This document shows, in pieces, positions 37,701-44,488 of a stretch of 64,000 nucleotides of DNA. The notes beneath the pieces are model-generated. The model made no database searches. It was not told the origin of the DNA and was given only the letters and a program-made list of their open reading frames with translations. The position numbers were made by a program, and so were the translations under genes. This DNA is from Streptomyces albipurpureus (GTDB taxonomy: Bacteria; Actinomycetota; Actinomycetes; Streptomycetales; Streptomycetaceae). The stretch is from positions 1-64,000 of the forward strand of contig NZ_JAMQAW010000026.1 in the NCBI RefSeq assembly GCF_023701525.1, given 5' to 3'. Each line of letters starts with the position of its first letter. Position 1 is the first letter of the stretch.

Positions 37701-39503
37701 TCCCGAGGAGTTGGTGACCGCCGACAGATTGCCGCGGTGGTCGTAGCCGTAGCTCAGGACGGGGACCCCGGTGCCCTGTGAGCGCAGCGCGAGCGAGGTG
37801 ACGCGCTGGTCCTCGACCGTGATCTGGACGGAGTACCCACCCGAGTGGGTGACCGCGGAGGGGGAGCCGTCCAGGCCGCGCCCGAAGGTGATCCGATGGC
37901 CCTGGGAGTCTTCGAGCCTCGCCAGCCAGAAGGCGGTGGAGACACGGTAGGGGCTGCCGCTGAAGGAACGGGTGACGCCGCTGTGCGGATCGGTGATCTG
38001 GTACCAGGTCTCGTCCTCCACCTGACCGCCGTGGGTGAGCGGCAGCCGGGCGCCCTCCAGCGGGAGCACTGGCGGCCCATCGGGCCGTGGAAGGGTGGGA
38101 TAGACCAGGAGGGAACCATCCTCACGGGCCCACACCGCGCCCATGCCCAGTGGATCGAGTTCGATCCGCTCATCGAGTGTGGACGCCCAACTCCGCCCGA
38201 ACCACTGGCCGAAGTGGTATTCGGAGAGATGGGTACGACGGAGGACGAGTGGGAGCAGGCCAGGAAGGGAGAGGTCGGTTTGCGGAAGGGTCATCTCCCC
38301 CGTGGCGATGTCGATCGGGTCGCCCTTGCAGACCTTCTTGTCCAGGGAGATCGCGTTGCGTCGAGGCTCGTTCCCGGCCTCGCGAAGTGAGTTCGGCCGG
38401 GTGTGGTTGGGACCGCCGTCCCCCTTGCGCTGGGCCGGGACGTCCTTGCCCCCACCCCCGCGACCTCTGTCCTCGCCCTTGCGCTGCTGGGCGAGCCGCG
38501 CCTTGATGTCGGCGTCATTGGTCTTGTGGTCCTTGGAGATCTGCTTGACCGCCTGGGGAAGCGTCTGGCCGACGTGGTCCCCCATGGTCTTGACGGCCTT
38601 GTCCAGCGTCCCCATCGCCTTGTCCACGATCGGATCGATCGCGGACGCGATGTCATCCCGACCCCGGTTACGTCCGTGGTGGGACTTGGCGTTGTTCAGT
38701 TTGGTGCGGGTCTTGCCGTGGATCTGGGTGGAGACCGCGTTCAGTTTGGTGGAGGCGTTGTCATGTTCCTCATGCTCGATGTGGAAGCCCTTGCCGCCGC
38801 CCTTGGGAGCCGCCCCGCCGCCACCGGCCGACGCCAGGTTCAGCGACTCCTTGCCGGACTGCACACCTTGCTGGAAACCCTCCTTGCCCGCCTGCTTGGT
38901 CTGGTTCAGGTCCACACCGTCCTGGAGACCCATGGCGGTGGCACCCACCTGGACGACCAGATCGGCGGCCAGATTCTCCAGGGCGGCCACGGCGGGTTCG
39001 GTGGCGGCGGCGAGAAGGTAGCTGATCGCCTCTTCGCTGGCCTCCTTGATCAGCCGCCTGATCGCCTCCTGCGCGAGGCGGATCGCACCCGCGCCGATCA
39101 GCGCGGACAGTCCACCCGTGACGGGGATCAGGGCCATCGCGATTCCGGCCTTACCGGCGAGCCAGGTGAGTTGCGCCAGCGCCGCTACCTTCATTCCCTC
39201 GATCACGGTCGCGGTGGAGTCCAGGGCACCGGCGATCGTTCGCCCCGCGGAGGCGATGTCCTTGATGTGTTTGCCCTTGACCTTGTCCCAATGGCCACTG
39301 AACGCCTCGATCGCTTCCCCGTGACCGGACGAAATCAGCCGTTGGACATGGTTGTTGGCAAGCTGGCCATCGTCCTCGATGTCCTCCGCGAACTCCCGCA
39401 GGGCCTTCGCCATATCGCGATAGGCGTCCTCATCGACGTTGGGCCAATTGACACCGATGACATCCAGCAGAGTGTCTGCCCAATCGGGCACAGTGACGGA
39501 CAT
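34746..39503 (-). CDS. RHS-repeat polymorphic toxin with C-terminal nuclease
   Basis: 1585 aa. About 1-230: helical, hydrophobic WXG/LXG-like or type VII-associated N-terminal module, no classical signal peptide. A Gly/Lys-rich linker follows, then a DUF6531-type entry (GDPIDIATGEMTLPQTDLSLPG) and some two dozen YD/RHS repeats (for example YEYDGFGRLALVTNPLGG). The RHS core ends at YLTSDPLGLDAAPNPMAYVGNPYTLSDPLGL, after which the protein diverges. The last 161 residues form the toxin: NYNRTHLLGAQIGGSNRDPRNFVTMHRNAN matches the DNA/RNA non-specific endonuclease (NS_2) type, with the likely catalytic His at 1484. The RHS shell is expected to encapsulate and autoproteolytically release the toxin. 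Confidence 0.92.
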   Translation of the reverse strand: MSVTVPDWADTLLDVIGVNWPNVDEDAYRDMAKALREFAEDIEDDGQLANNHVQRLISSGHGEAIEAFSGHWDKVKGKHIKDIASAGRTIAGALDSTATVIEGMKVAALAQLTWLAGKAGIAMALIPVTGGLSALIGAGAIRLAQEAIRRLIKEASEEAISYLLAAATEPAVAALENLAADLVVQVGATAMGLQDGVDLNQTKQAGKEGFQQGVQSGKESLNLASAGGGGAAPKGGGKGFHIEHEEHDNASTKLNAVSTQIHGKTRTKLNNAKSHHGRNRGRDDIASAIDPIVDKAMGTLDKAVKTMGDHVGQTLPQAVKQISKDHKTNDADIKARLAQQRKGEDRGRGGGGKDVPAQRKGDGGPNHTRPNSLREAGNEPRRNAISLDKKVCKGDPIDIATGEMTLPQTDLSLPGLLPLVLRRTHLSEYHFGQWFGRSWASTLDERIELDPLGMGAVWAREDGSLLVYPTLPRPDGPPVLPLEGARLPLTHGGQVEDETWYQITDPHSGVTRSFSGSPYRVSTAFWLARLEDSQGHRITFGRGLDGSPSAVTHSGGYSVQITVEDQRVTSLALRSQGTGVPVLSYGYDHRGNLSAVTNSSGHALAFGYDHDDRITSWTDRNDSAFRYVYDGLGRVVETVGPDGFLSSTISYDTEDLVTRYTDATGATTTFQLNELHQVVAEIDPEGNTTRTEYDAYDRLLSSTNALGETVHVRYDSAGRPTALIRADGMRTSVSYNALGLPHLLTEPDGAVWQHFYDEHGNRTAVTNPAGDTTRWSYGPGGRLTSVTDALGQSVHYTCTDTGLPRTVTDPAGQTTGYEYDGFGRLALVTNPLGGRSRLEWTVEGHLAARTDPNGVTERWTYDGEGNCTSHTDGLGQLTRFSYTHFDLVSERIGPDGARYAFAYDRELRLTEVSNPQGWKWTYGYDAAGRLIEESDFDGRTRRFTHDALGRTVTQTNAVGQRVSYTYDSAGAVVEKSVDGRRITFENDPCGRLLRAAGLDGVLSFHYDRLGRLLGETVNGRSLTTRCDAVGRRTGRTTPSGALTSYSYDRAGHRDALTAAGRTLAFDHDAVGRETERRLGQVFALHNTWDPAGRLLDQTLSTPRSPEPWGRRSFRYRADGFPTAVTDLHTGRRELTLDQVGRVTAVQADDWAESYAYDLVGNQTRAAWPDRHARPEDRGERLYSGTRLTQAGRVRYEYDAEGRVILRQKARLSRKPDTWRYTWDAEDRLTAVITPDGTEWRYLHDPLGRRIAKQRMGGDRTSVVEETLFTWDGSTLTEQTTRLAGAAEALTLTWEHQGFTPLAQTETKSRSELPQDVVDQRFFAIVTDQIGTPTELVDTDGEIAWRTKTTLWGTTTWNRDATAYTPLRFPGQYFDPETELHHNYFRHYDPGTARYLTSDPLGLDAAPNPMAYVGNPYTLSDPLGLAPCDESDVTWGRRVQYGAPGPGGRATSMHATIGGDMTGGKTRPRVNVAGWVTGRNYNRTHLLGAQIGGSNRDPRNFVTMHRNANSPVMVAVENQIREAVDKGEIIQYTVTPIYRTDDPSDVIPVAMTLEAHGNRGFTFKPYESDSTAAGVNHVTVLNVPKP

Positions 39504-39826
39504 AAACCCATTCCCCCGTTCGGGTAAGCCAGTTCAGCGCTCCCGTCCGATGATAGGGACGTACCAGTGAGTGGTTCGAGTTCTACAGCGCGTGGTAGAC
39601 GGTGTGAACCCTTGCCATGGGATACGCCAGCACGGTGTCTGGTCAGGTGGTTCGCCACCGCCTGACCGTGTCGGCCGTGGCTGCGGGCGGGCTTGCGTCA
39701 CCCAAAGGGACCGTGCCACTCGGGGGCTTGACGGCGGTGGCCCATCCCGTCGTTCGAACAAGCGGCGCGATGGCCGCCAAGGTCCCTGGCCGTACGCCGG
39801 GTAGGGCGGACGGCCAGGGTGCTGTG
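39504..39826. other. gap with no supported gene
   Basis: Upstream region of the RHS gene and 3' side of the decayed ATPase remnant. Open frames here have no RBS and no recognisable domain. Confidence 0.5.
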
Positions 39827-40088
39827 TCACCTGCCGGGCAGCTCCGGGAGGGGCAACTCAGCCCAGACGACCTTTCCCGGGCCCGTTGCGCGAGGAGACT
39901 CCCCAGGCGTCGCAGAGCGCCGCGACCAGCGGAAGCCCTCGGCCTCCGTCCGCGTCCGCCGTCGGGACGGTGAGCCGTGGCCGTACGTCGGAGGCGTCGT
40001 GCACTTCGATCCGCACCCGCGCCAGAGCGGGAGACAACGCGTCTCGATATCCCGCCCGGGCGCTCGGGCATGCCGCACGGCAACTCAT
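39827..40088 (-). pseudogene. truncated, frameshifted anti-sigma-type ATPase (HATPase_c_2) remnant
   Basis: One frame gives LARVRIEVHDASDVRPRL...GRGLPLVAALCDAWGVSSRNGPGK and runs into a stop shortly after; the adjacent frame continues with VVWAELPLPELPGR. Together they are the C-terminal half of a RsbW/SpoIIAB-like regulatory ATPase (N-box missing, GRGL lid and GKxVWAEL end present). One extra G near 39876-39882 breaks the frame, and the N-terminal half is absent. In streptomycetes such genes sit divergent to an XRE regulator and DUF397 genes, of which only DUF397 pieces remain here. Confidence 0.7.
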
Positions 40089-40110
40089 TTCGGAACGCAG
40101 GGTCTGTTGG

Positions 40111-40308
40111 TTGAGTTACTGGAGCTGGCCCGGGACTCGACCATTCCTCAGCAATGGTGAAGGGGCTGAGTATGTCGAGATGGCGGACGGTGTCACTGGT
40201 CTGTCGCCGGTGAGGGACAGTAGGAATCCGCATGGCCCCGCCTTGGCCACTGGCTTGGGGACGTGGGCCGCCTTCGTCGACGAGGTGAAGCGTGGCGACG
40301 ATTTCTGA
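40111..40308 (+). pseudogene. degenerate DUF397-domain gene
   Basis: Readable as about 65 codons from a TTG with no good RBS. The second half is a normal DUF397 (YVEMADGVTGLSPVRDSRNPHGPALATGLGTWAAFVDEVKRGDDF), but the hallmark WRKSSYS start reads WPGTRPFLSNGEG and the invariant CVEV reads YVEM. It is adjacent to the truncated ATPase and likely decayed. DUF397 proteins normally partner Scr1-type XRE regulators. Confidence 0.6.
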
Positions 40309-40523
40309 CTCTTCCGCTGTGATCGGCTGGCGTAAGTCCAGCTATGGCAATGGCAATGGCAATGGCGATGGCGATGGCGCAGCTTGCGTGGAGGTCGCGG
40401 ATGGCGCTGGCGGTTTGCTGCCCGTCCGGGACAGCAGGAACCCCCCAAGGCCCCGCCCTTCTCATCCCGCTCGGCGCATGGACCGACTTCATAGCTGAGG
40501 TCAAGGCCCATCCCGGAGTGTGA
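40292..40523 (+). pseudogene. DUF397-domain gene with a single-base frameshift
   Basis: Starts with GTG at 40292 (MATISDSSAVIGWRKSSYGNG), overlapping the preceding DUF397 copy. It keeps WRKSSY, CVEVADGAGGLLPVRDSRNP, then leaves frame in a run of six C (40441-40446). Removing one C restores QGPALLIPLGAWTDFIAEVKAHPGV and a TGA at 40521. As written, the frame ends at 40498 with a non-homologous tail. The variable loop is encoded by a hexanucleotide repeat. Confidence 0.75.
40344..40379. repeat. ATGGCA/ATGGCG hexanucleotide tandem repeat
   Basis: Six perfect-period hexamers (three ATGGCA then three ATGGCG) inside the DUF397 gene, encoding Asn-Gly x3 then Asp-Gly repeats between WRKSSY and the CVEV block. 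Confidence 0.95.
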
Positions 40524-40528
40524 ACGAA

Positions 40529-40570
40529 CCTCGCCCCCCGGTGCGGAGCACCAGTCACCGGGGGGCGAGG
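40529..40570 (+). terminator. 15-bp hairpin terminator
   Basis: Perfect 15-bp stem CCTCGCCCCCCGGTG / CACCGGGGGGCGAGG (40529-40543 and 40556-40570), 12-nt loop, directly after the restored stop of the DUF397 gene. The intact terminator suggests recent decay of the gene it serves. Confidence 0.85.
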
Positions 40571-41094
40571 CGTGCGGGGGACGGGGAGGAGTCCCGGGGC
40601 CGCGGGGCCCAGCTACTTCGCGGGTGGGGAAGTGGCGCGGTACCTGAGCGGGGCCGTTCTGCTGGTCGTCAGGGGTTCCAGGTGAGTGAGCCCATCACAC
40701 GACCCCTCGCGGCACATGCCTAAGGCGGGGAGGCCCAGGAAGGCTTGGTGCGGAGCGTGGGGCCGGGTGTCTTCGCGGTCGTTGCGCTGATCGACGCTGT
40801 GATCGAGGTGGTGAAGGCGCGCCTCTTGAGGTGGCTCATGTAGTCAGCTCTCACGGAAGCTCCTCCCGTTGGGTCCGGAAGACCGGACAAGGAGATGAGT
40901 GAACCGTGCGCCGCACCGCGTAGAGATGAGCCTAGGAGCGGCTGACCAGCCGGTCAACGATTATGGGTGGATTGTCATGTGATGAGAAGGATCTTCATCT
41001 AGGACGTAGGGACAGGGCGTCGGGCCCTGTCGGCGCAACGCCCCCAGCGGGGAGTGCCCGTCGCACCGCAGCCCCGGGCGCTCCCCGCTCGTCG
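40571..41094. other. gap before the GH35 gene
   Basis: About 520 bp holding one small candidate ORF on the minus strand (entered separately) and, near 41029-41080, the 3' flank of the beta-galactosidase gene. Nothing else is supported. Confidence 0.5.
40720..40854 (-). CDS. candidate 44-aa peptide, unknown
   Basis: GTG at 40854, five bases after a perfect GGAGGAG (plus-strand 40860-40866), or an ATG at 40839 giving 39 aa. Translation MSHLKRRAFTTSITASISAT, then a Pro/Ser/Thr-rich tail ending KPSWASPP. The head is basic, there is no Cys, and it is not a typical signal peptide. Its RBS is the best in this gene-poor stretch. It resembles the small Ser/Thr-rich peptides of streptomycetes, but I do not recognise it; it could be chance. 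Confidence 0.35.
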   Translation of the reverse strand: MRADYMSHLKRRAFTTSITASISATTAKTPGPTLRTKPSWASPP

Positions 41095-42834
41095 TCAGCG
41101 CAGTGTGACCCCCGCGCCCGCCTCCTCCAACTCCAGCACCCAGATCTCATTGCTGCCCGAGTGAAGTACCGGCCCCGGGACATAGAGCGCGGACTGGGAG
41201 CCCACCCACCAGTAGCGGCCGAGGCAGAAACCGTTGACCCAGACGAAGCCCCGGGTCCAGCCCGGCAGTTCCACCCAGGCATCCCCCGGGGCCCCGATCT
41301 CCACCGAGCTTCGGTAGAGACCCGGTGCGCCCGCGATCACCGCACGGGCGGGGACCTCCGACACCGCCGCCGGGGTGAAGGAGGACAGGCGCAGCCCTCG
41401 GGCGCGTACGCCGTGCAGATACTGGCGTTCATGGAGTATCCCGCCGGTGATGCCCTTCGGTTCGCCCAGGCGGGGGCCGTAGTTGACCCGGCCCAGGGAC
41501 TCCACCCACAAGTCCACTTCGGCGGGGCCCGGGATCAGGTCGGGGAGGGTGGCATGGTCCTCGCTCAGTACTCCCGCCCGGATGCCGTCGACGTACACCA
41601 CCGCACGGTCCCGTAGCCCCGAGGCACGCAGGGCGTAGGGCTGGCGCGGTCCAGGCACCCGGACCCGGTAGCGGACCAGGCCGCGGTCCACGCCCAGCTC
41701 CTCGAACGTCGCCGGCGTCGGGGCCTCGGTCTCCGGGTCGCCGAGGGCATCCAGTACATCGCCGAGCGACGACCAGGTGCCGGGGCGGACATCGAGGAGG
41801 GCGTTCAGGGCTGGGGGAGCGGGCGGTAGGTCCGGCGGTGGCTCCGGCGCGTACTCCGCCAGCACTTCACGGAAGGCCCAGAACTTCTCGGTGGGCCGCC
41901 CCGACTCATCGATCGGAGCGTCGTAGTCGTAGGAGGTCACGGTGGGCTCCAGCACCCCGTCGTGCAGTGTGCCCGCCCGATTGGCGCCGGCCCACCCCCC
42001 GAAGTTGGTTCCCCCATGGGCCATATACACATTCACCGAGGCCCCCAACTCCAGGATCTCCCGGAGTCCCTTCGCCGCCGACTGCGCGTCCCGGCTCGCC
42101 GGCTCATCGCCCCAGTGGGCGAACCAGCCGCACCAGAACTCCATGCACATCAGCGGACCGGTCGACCGGTGGCGGCGCAGGGCGGCGAAGGCGTCCAGCG
42201 CGCCCGAGCCGAAGTTGACCGTGGTGAGCACACCGGGGATGGAGCCGCCGGTGAGCATATGGTCCTCGGGGCCGTCCGAGGTGAACAGCGGTACGGTCAC
42301 CCCACAGTCGCGCAGCACCCCCACCACGTGCTGGAGATAGCCCGGGTCGCTGCCGTAGCTCCCGTACTCGTTCTCCGCCTGCACCATGATCACCGGGCCG
42401 CCGCGGTCGATCTGCCGATCCACCACCTGAGGCAGCAGCCGAGTGAACCAGCGGTCCACATGGGCCAGATACTCCGCGTCATCGGTGCGTACCCGCCGTC
42501 CGACCAGACCGGTCAGCCAGGCCGGGAATCCGCCGTTCTCCCACTCGGCGCAGATATAGGGACCCGGGCGCACGATCGCCCACAGCCCGGCCGCTCGCGC
42601 CGCGTCCAGGAACCGTCCGAGGGCTTCCACATCGGTGTACTCCCCGGGCGCGGGCTCATGCAGATTCCAGGGGACGTATGTCTCCACACAGTTCAGCCCC
42701 ATGGAACGGAGCATCGCCAGCCGATGGTCCCACTGCTCCTCGTGCGCACGGAAGTAGTGCAGCGCCCCCGACAGCAGCCGCACCGGCCGCCCGTCGATCA
42801 GAAAGTCCGTCTCACCCACGCCGAATTCAGCCAC
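41095..42834 (-). CDS. beta-galactosidase, glycoside hydrolase family 35
   Basis: 579 aa from the GTG at 42834 (just after AGGTGGGGAG). Begins VAEFGVGETDFLIDGRPVRLLSGALHYFR, the GH35 start without a signal peptide. Acid/base Glu in MVQAENEYGSYG, nucleophile Glu in GPLMCMEFWCGWFAHWGD, then YMAHGGTNFGGWAGAN, and C-terminal jelly-roll domains ending in VWVNGFCLGRYWWVGSQSALYVPG. GH35 enzymes remove terminal beta-galactose, often beta-1,3 linked, from oligosaccharides; here probably inside the cell. It is divergent from an AraC regulator across 126 bp bearing direct-repeat operators, so sugar-responsive control is likely. Confidence 0.93.
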   Translation of the reverse strand: MAEFGVGETDFLIDGRPVRLLSGALHYFRAHEEQWDHRLAMLRSMGLNCVETYVPWNLHEPAPGEYTDVEALGRFLDAARAAGLWAIVRPGPYICAEWENGGFPAWLTGLVGRRVRTDDAEYLAHVDRWFTRLLPQVVDRQIDRGGPVIMVQAENEYGSYGSDPGYLQHVVGVLRDCGVTVPLFTSDGPEDHMLTGGSIPGVLTTVNFGSGALDAFAALRRHRSTGPLMCMEFWCGWFAHWGDEPASRDAQSAAKGLREILELGASVNVYMAHGGTNFGGWAGANRAGTLHDGVLEPTVTSYDYDAPIDESGRPTEKFWAFREVLAEYAPEPPPDLPPAPPALNALLDVRPGTWSSLGDVLDALGDPETEAPTPATFEELGVDRGLVRYRVRVPGPRQPYALRASGLRDRAVVYVDGIRAGVLSEDHATLPDLIPGPAEVDLWVESLGRVNYGPRLGEPKGITGGILHERQYLHGVRARGLRLSSFTPAAVSEVPARAVIAGAPGLYRSSVEIGAPGDAWVELPGWTRGFVWVNGFCLGRYWWVGSQSALYVPGPVLHSGSNEIWVLELEEAGAGVTLR

Positions 42835-42870
42835 CTCCCCACCTTTGACCCCTGGCGGCTCACCGGTCCA

Positions 42871-42899
42871 TGGACAAAGATCGGCACTGTTTGGACACA
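42871..42899. promoter_or_regulatory. candidate AraC operator, two direct repeats 21 bp apart
   Basis: TGGACAAA at 42871-42878 and TGGACACA at 42892-42899, in the same orientation and 21 bp apart (two helical turns). This is the arrangement expected for an AraC-family dimer. They lie between the divergent GH35 and AraC-family genes. Confidence 0.55.
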
Positions 42900-42960
42900 A
42901 GCGAGCACATAGAAGCACAGACGATCGCAGGATTGATCAGCCAGGAAGGGGCAAAGGCGG

Positions 42961-43845
42961 ATGTATCACACCTGGATGCGTTACTTCACCCCAGGTTCGA
43001 TCCACCGTCGACTGGGCCTGGTCTGCCTCGGTGTCGGCCTCCAGCACGGAGTTCTGCCCGCCGTGGGGCCTCGCACACTGGACCACCATGTGGCCGTGGT
43101 GATCAGTGCGGGCAGTGGCTGGTTCCGTACGCCGGATGGCCAGCACATCGCCCTCACCGCACCCGCCTTGATCTGGATCACCCCCGGCGTACCCCATCAC
43201 TACGGCCCCGATCCCGGCGGCTGGGACGAGAGCTTCGTCGACTTCGACGGGCCTGCCACCGACACCTACACCGAGCTCGGCTATATCGACCCCGATCAAC
43301 CCGTCATTCCGCTTTCGGACGCGGTCGGACCCCGGGCCGCCATCGGCCGGATCGCCAGAGCCGCCCGCCGGGGCAATCCGCTGCTGGAGGTCGAGACGGC
43401 GGCGGCCGTCCATGAACTGCTCGTAGCCCTGCGCCGGGCCCGTGCCGACACCAGCCCTGCGGGCGACCCCGTGCTGACCGCACTCGCCCGGGACGCCTTC
43501 CAGCCGTTCTCCGTCGCCGAACACGCGGCCCGCCATGGGATGACCCCCGCCGAACTGCGTACGGCCGTGCGCCGGGGCGCGGGATGCAGCCCCAAGGACT
43601 ATCTGCTCTCCATCAGGCTCCGCAGGGCCAAGGAACTCCTCGCGGCGACCGAACTGCCCGTCGCCGCCGTCGCCCGCAGAGTCGGCTACGAGGACCCCGC
43701 CTACTTCTCCCGCCTGTTCACCCGACGGGTGGGCACCGCACCCGTGCGCTTCCGTGAGCAGCAAGGACGCACCGTGCCCGGCGGCTGGAGCGACCGCGTC
43801 CCAGACCCTGAACACCCGCCCACCATCACCACCCCGTCCACGTAA
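42961..43845 (+). CDS. AraC/XylS-family transcriptional regulator
   Basis: 294 aa: an N-terminal AraC-type cupin ligand-binding domain (HHVAVVISAGSGWFRTPDGQHIALTAPALIWITPGVPHHYGP, about residues 40-85), a helical linker, and two HTH motifs in the C-terminal ~100 residues (FSVAEHAARHGMTPAELRTAVRRGAGCSPKDYL and LPVAAVARRVGYEDPAYFSRLFTRRVG). The ATG at 42961 follows AGGAAGGGGC. Its obvious target is the divergent GH35 gene, together with itself; the inducer is probably a galactoside. Confidence 0.9.
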   Translation: MYHTWMRYFTPGSIHRRLGLVCLGVGLQHGVLPAVGPRTLDHHVAVVISAGSGWFRTPDGQHIALTAPALIWITPGVPHHYGPDPGGWDESFVDFDGPATDTYTELGYIDPDQPVIPLSDAVGPRAAIGRIARAARRGNPLLEVETAAAVHELLVALRRARADTSPAGDPVLTALARDAFQPFSVAEHAARHGMTPAELRTAVRRGAGCSPKDYLLSIRLRRAKELLAATELPVAAVARRVGYEDPAYFSRLFTRRVGTAPVRFREQQGRTVPGGWSDRVPDPEHPPTITTPST

Positions 43846-43856
43846 GCTCGACGACC

Positions 43857-44183
43857 ATGACGACCAGGAACATCGACGAAGGCGTACGGGCCGAGCTGGA
43901 CAGGCTGCGCGGAAGCATCGACAACATCGACGCCGCCCTCGTCTATATGCTCGCTGAGCGCTTCAAGTGCACCCAGCAGGTCGGTCACCTCAAGGCGCAC
44001 CACCAACTACCGGCGGCGGACCTGGCGCGGGAGTCCCGCCAGATCGAGCGCCTGCGTGACCTCGCGGAAGACGCCCGGCTCGACCCGGCCTTCGCTGAGA
44101 AGCTGCTCAACTTCATCATCGCCGAGGTCATTCGCCACCATGAGACGATCGCGGCCAACCCGGACGCGGTCCGTAAGCCCTGA
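43857..44183 (+). CDS. chorismate mutase, AroQ type
   Basis: 108-aa all-helical chorismate mutase that converts chorismate to prephenate for phenylalanine/tyrosine. Seen: LDRLRGSIDNIDAALVYMLAERFKCTQQVGHLKAHHQLPAADLARESRQIERL, with the Arg and Lys residues of helix 1 and 2 in the expected positions, and an RHHETIA C-terminal helix. It starts only 11 bp after the AraC gene, perhaps co-transcribed. Monofunctional, cytosolic (no signal peptide). Confidence 0.9.
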   Translation: MTTRNIDEGVRAELDRLRGSIDNIDAALVYMLAERFKCTQQVGHLKAHHQLPAADLARESRQIERLRDLAEDARLDPAFAEKLLNFIIAEVIRHHETIAANPDAVRKP

Positions 44184-44217
44184 GCCCACGTGCCCGCCTA
44201 CCGGGACGAAATCCTGC

Positions 44218-44249
44218 CGGCACGGACATCCATCGGCACGGACATCCAT
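44218..44249. repeat. 16-bp tandem repeat before the erm leader
   Basis: CGGCACGGACATCCAT occurs exactly twice in tandem (44218-44233, 44234-44249), with diverged CGGCACGAGATCGAG and CCGGCACGGAAACC units continuing to about 44280. It lies in the promoter-side region of the erm leader. Confidence 0.85.
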
Positions 44250-44335
44250 CGGCACGAGATCGAGCCGGCACGGAAACCTGTCGGCTCGGAAAACCGGTTG
44301 CCGACCGGCCCCACCAGCCGCGTAGGCTCGTTCGC

Positions 44336-44386
44336 ATGTGTGGAATCTCCTGTGGGATCGCAGTGATGAGGCTTCGCCGCGCCTAG
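44336..44386 (+). CDS. erm leader peptide, 16 aa
   Basis: Short ORF MCGISCGIAVMRLRRA ending in TAG, 102 bp before the erm start. It carries IAV, as in the IAVV arrest sequence of ErmA leaders, and MRLR, the R-x-R arrest motif of ErmD-type leaders, both known to stall ribosomes carrying macrolides/ketolides. The RBS is weak (TAGG 10-13 bp upstream), as is common for leaders. The 3' codons form segment 1 of the attenuator described next. Confidence 0.75.
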   Translation: MCGISCGIAVMRLRRA

Positions 44387-44483
44387 CGGCGGACCGTTCT
44401 CCTCCCTTGAATCGCTCCGCCGCTTCTGTGAGCCATCGCCGAGCGGCACCCAGTGCTGCCCGGATCACCACGAAGCCGCGGAG
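44375..44483 (+). promoter_or_regulatory. four-segment translational attenuator of erm
   Basis: Segment 1 CGCCGC (44375-44380) pairs with segment 2 GCGGCGGA (44386-44393). Segment 3 CTCCGCCGCTTC (44415-44426) pairs at 11 of 12 positions with segment 4 GAAGCCGCGGAG (44472-44483), which contains the Shine-Dalgarno GGAG of erm. Alternatively, segment 2 pairs perfectly over 8 bp with 44416-44423 in segment 3. This reproduces the 1:2/3:4 versus 2:3 logic of inducible erm genes: stalling on the leader would free segment 2 to capture 3 and expose the RBS. Confidence 0.7.
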
Positions 44484-44488
44484 ATCCT

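Noticed and set aside
34206..37781. Long plus-strand open frames (662 and 510 codons) antisense to the RHS gene
   Set aside because: Shadows of the RHS repeats; no RBS or domain, and the minus-strand YD repeats are unmistakable.
39617..39973. 118-codon frame beside the ATPase remnant
   Set aside because: No RBS, Arg/Pro/Ala-rich composition, and it runs antisense into the better-supported ATPase remnant.
40520..40723. 67-codon plus-strand frame after the DUF397 gene
   Set aside because: It runs through the terminator hairpin and has no RBS or recognisable sequence.
40895..40945. 16-codon ORF MSEPCAAPRRDEPRSG
   Set aside because: The AAGGAG abuts the ATG with no spacer and the frame has no partner gene; likely chance.
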